From the NCBI GenBank assembly GCA_003446295.1, contig DMBB01000314.1, positions 1-5,911 on the forward strand: a DNA stretch of 5,911 nt. The letters run 5' to 3'. Both the position numbers and the translations under genes were made by a program. Numbering within the stretch: the first letter of the stretch is position 1; every line of letters starts with the position of its first letter. This DNA comes from Erysipelotrichaceae bacterium. GTDB taxonomy: Bacteria > Bacillota_I > Bacilli_A > Erysipelotrichales > Erysipelotrichaceae. Shown here piece after piece: positions 4,794 to 5,911 of the stretch. The notes beneath the pieces are model-generated. The model did no database searches. It was not told where the DNA came from and was given only the letters and a program-made list of their open reading frames with translations.

Positions 4794-5911
4794 GATCTGA
4801 AAAAAATAACCGATCCGGCATTTCTGAAGCATATGACGACCAGTGAACTGAATGAACTGGCACAGGAAATCCGTTCTTTTCTCGTATCTTCCATATCCAA
4901 GACAGGCGGACATCTTGCCAGCAATCTCGGCGTAGTGGAACTGACCATTGCGCTTCACTATGTCTTCGATTCACCGAAAGATAAGATTTTCTTTGATGTA
5001 GGACATCAGTGTTATACACACAAGATACTGACCGGCAGAGCTGCCGAGTTTGATTCACTGCGGCAGTACGGCGGCATCAGCGGCTTCCAGAAACGCTCCG
5101 AAAGCGTGCATGATGTATGGGAGGCCGGACACAGTTCCACGTCACTCAGTGCAGCCCTGGGAATGGCTGTATCAAGAGATCTGCTTTCCAATGAGTATTA
5201 TCATGTTGTGCCTGTCATAGGTGACGGTGCGCTCACTTCGGGAATGGCGCTGGAAGCACTGAATTCCATCGGTTCCGAGAAACGCAATATCATCATTGTT
5301 TTCAACGACAACAACATGTCGATTTCACGCAATGTCGGCGCCATGACAAAGAGTTTTGCCAGACTCCGCTCCGCCAAGGGATACAACTCCTTCAAACGGA
5401 ATATGAAGGAAGCCCTCGGCAAAAACGAATTCGGCAAAGTCATGTACAACGGCATGAAGAGCGTCAAGGATGCAGTAAAGGAAACCGTGATTGACCGCGG
5501 TATTTTCGGCGAGTTCAATCTTGAATATCTCGGACCTGTAGACGGTCATAATTTCCATGACCTGATCCGTGCCCTGACGGTTGCCAAGGAACACAACGGA
5601 CCGATCGTTGTGCATGTCATAACGCAGAAGGGACACGGATATACACCGTGTGAAAAAGACCGTGACGGTTTCTGGCACGGTGTCGGAGCATTTGATATCG
5701 AAACGGGCCGTCCTCTGCATGAGACAGCTCCCGGATACAACACATGGTCCCGAACGATTGCCGATGCCGTGCAGGATCTTGCCGAACACGACAGACGCAT
5801 CGCAGCCATCACACCGGCTATGATCATGGGCAGCTCCCTCGATCATTTCTTTGCCCGTTTCCCGGAACGCAGTTTTGACTGCGGCATTGCCGAGGAACAT
5901 GCGGCAACCTT
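4791..5911 (+). CDS. dxs: 1-deoxy-D-xylulose-5-phosphate synthase, 5' part
   Basis: The gene is cut by the window edge after 373 residues (family about 620). The thiamine-diphosphate enzyme condenses pyruvate and glyceraldehyde 3-phosphate to DXP, the first step of the MEP isoprenoid pathway, in the cytoplasm. Visible signatures are GGHLASNLGVVELTIALHY (39-57, with H41 matching the catalytic His of the family), FDVGHQCYTHKILTGR (68-83), AGHSSTSLSAALG (112-124), the ThDP/Mg motif GDGALTSGMALEALN (144-158) through NDNNMSIS (172-179), PVDGH (249-253), FWHGVGAFD (294-302) and GIAEEHAAT (365-373). E368 in the last is the expected activating Glu of the pyrimidine-binding domain. The next residue is Glu where the family usually has Gln. 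The N-terminal domain is complete and the central domain just begins; the transketolase C-terminal domain is outside the window. Translation starts at ATG 4791 after a strong AGGAGG. It closes the visible cluster with its pathway partner ispA. Confidence 0.96.
   Translation, partial: MDLKKITDPAFLKHMTTSELNELAQEIRSFLVSSISKTGGHLASNLGVVELTIALHYVFDSPKDKIFFDVGHQCYTHKILTGRAAEFDSLRQYGGISGFQKRSESVHDVWEAGHSSTSLSAALGMAVSRDLLSNEYYHVVPVIGDGALTSGMALEALNSIGSEKRNIIIVFNDNNMSISRNVGAMTKSFARLRSAKGYNSFKRNMKEALGKNEFGKVMYNGMKSVKDAVKETVIDRGIFGEFNLEYLGPVDGHNFHDLIRALTVAKEHNGPIVVHVITQKGHGYTPCEKDRDGFWHGVGAFDIETGRPLHETAPGYNTWSRTIADAVQDLAEHDRRIAAITPAMIMGSSLDHFFARFPERSFDCGIAEEHAAT

Noticed and set aside
4800..4806. Run of seven A bases near the start of dxs, a possible slippage or phase-variation site
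   Set aside because: The run encodes an ordinary Lys-Lys-Ile in a full-length frame, seven A's is unremarkable, and there is no sign of an alternative frame product.
5325..5900. 191-codon minus-strand reading frame inside dxs
   Set aside because: It lies wholly antisense to a well-conserved part of dxs, and its translation resembles no known protein; it is a by-product of dxs codon use.
1..5911. A previously undescribed multi-gene system, mobile element, CRISPR array or structured RNA
   Set aside because: Both strands are accounted for by recognisable housekeeping genes with short spacers. I saw no direct repeats, integrase or transposase genes, tRNA-like folds or riboswitch-like leaders.

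Overview
The window is ordinary bacterial chromosome, with base composition near 50% G+C by eye. The gene order nusB-xseA-xseB-ispA-dxs on the plus strand is a classic Bacillota (Firmicutes) housekeeping cluster. The DUF5662-type gene and the wording of several protein motifs fit a gut-type Firmicute, perhaps of the Erysipelotrichia. That finer placement is inference only.

Layout. (1) Positions 1-342 hold the 3' part of a SlyD-type FKBP prolyl isomerase on the plus strand, closed by a compact hairpin (347-370). (2) A minus-strand metallo-beta-lactamase-fold hydrolase (395-1240) converges on the same hairpin, which can serve both genes. (3) A minus-strand DUF5662-like protein (1370-1927) has its own terminator hairpin (about 1303-1350) before the hydrolase gene. 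(4) A 92-bp divergent spacer (1928-2019) separates it from the plus-strand cluster. (5) From 2020 to the window end run nusB, xseA, xseB, ispA and dxs (cut by the edge). The first four are joined by overlaps of 4, 26 and 14 bp, and dxs follows ispA after a 10-bp gap, so they are very probably one operon.

How the genes work together. NusB is a transcription antitermination factor for rRNA operons. XseA and XseB are the two subunits of exonuclease VII. IspA and Dxs belong to isoprenoid synthesis: Dxs makes DXP at the entry of the MEP pathway, and IspA condenses the C5 products into farnesyl diphosphate. The two minus-strand genes are not clearly linked to these pathways.

I found no mobile element, CRISPR array, tRNA or rRNA, phage gene or obvious new system. 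The most interesting points are changes at expected functional residues in otherwise intact enzymes. XseA has Asn in place of the conserved Asp of its GHExD motif. The hydrolase lacks an obvious metal-bridging Asp. The DUF5662 protein shows an HD-like set of His/Asp residues and may be translated from a leaderless or nearly leaderless mRNA.
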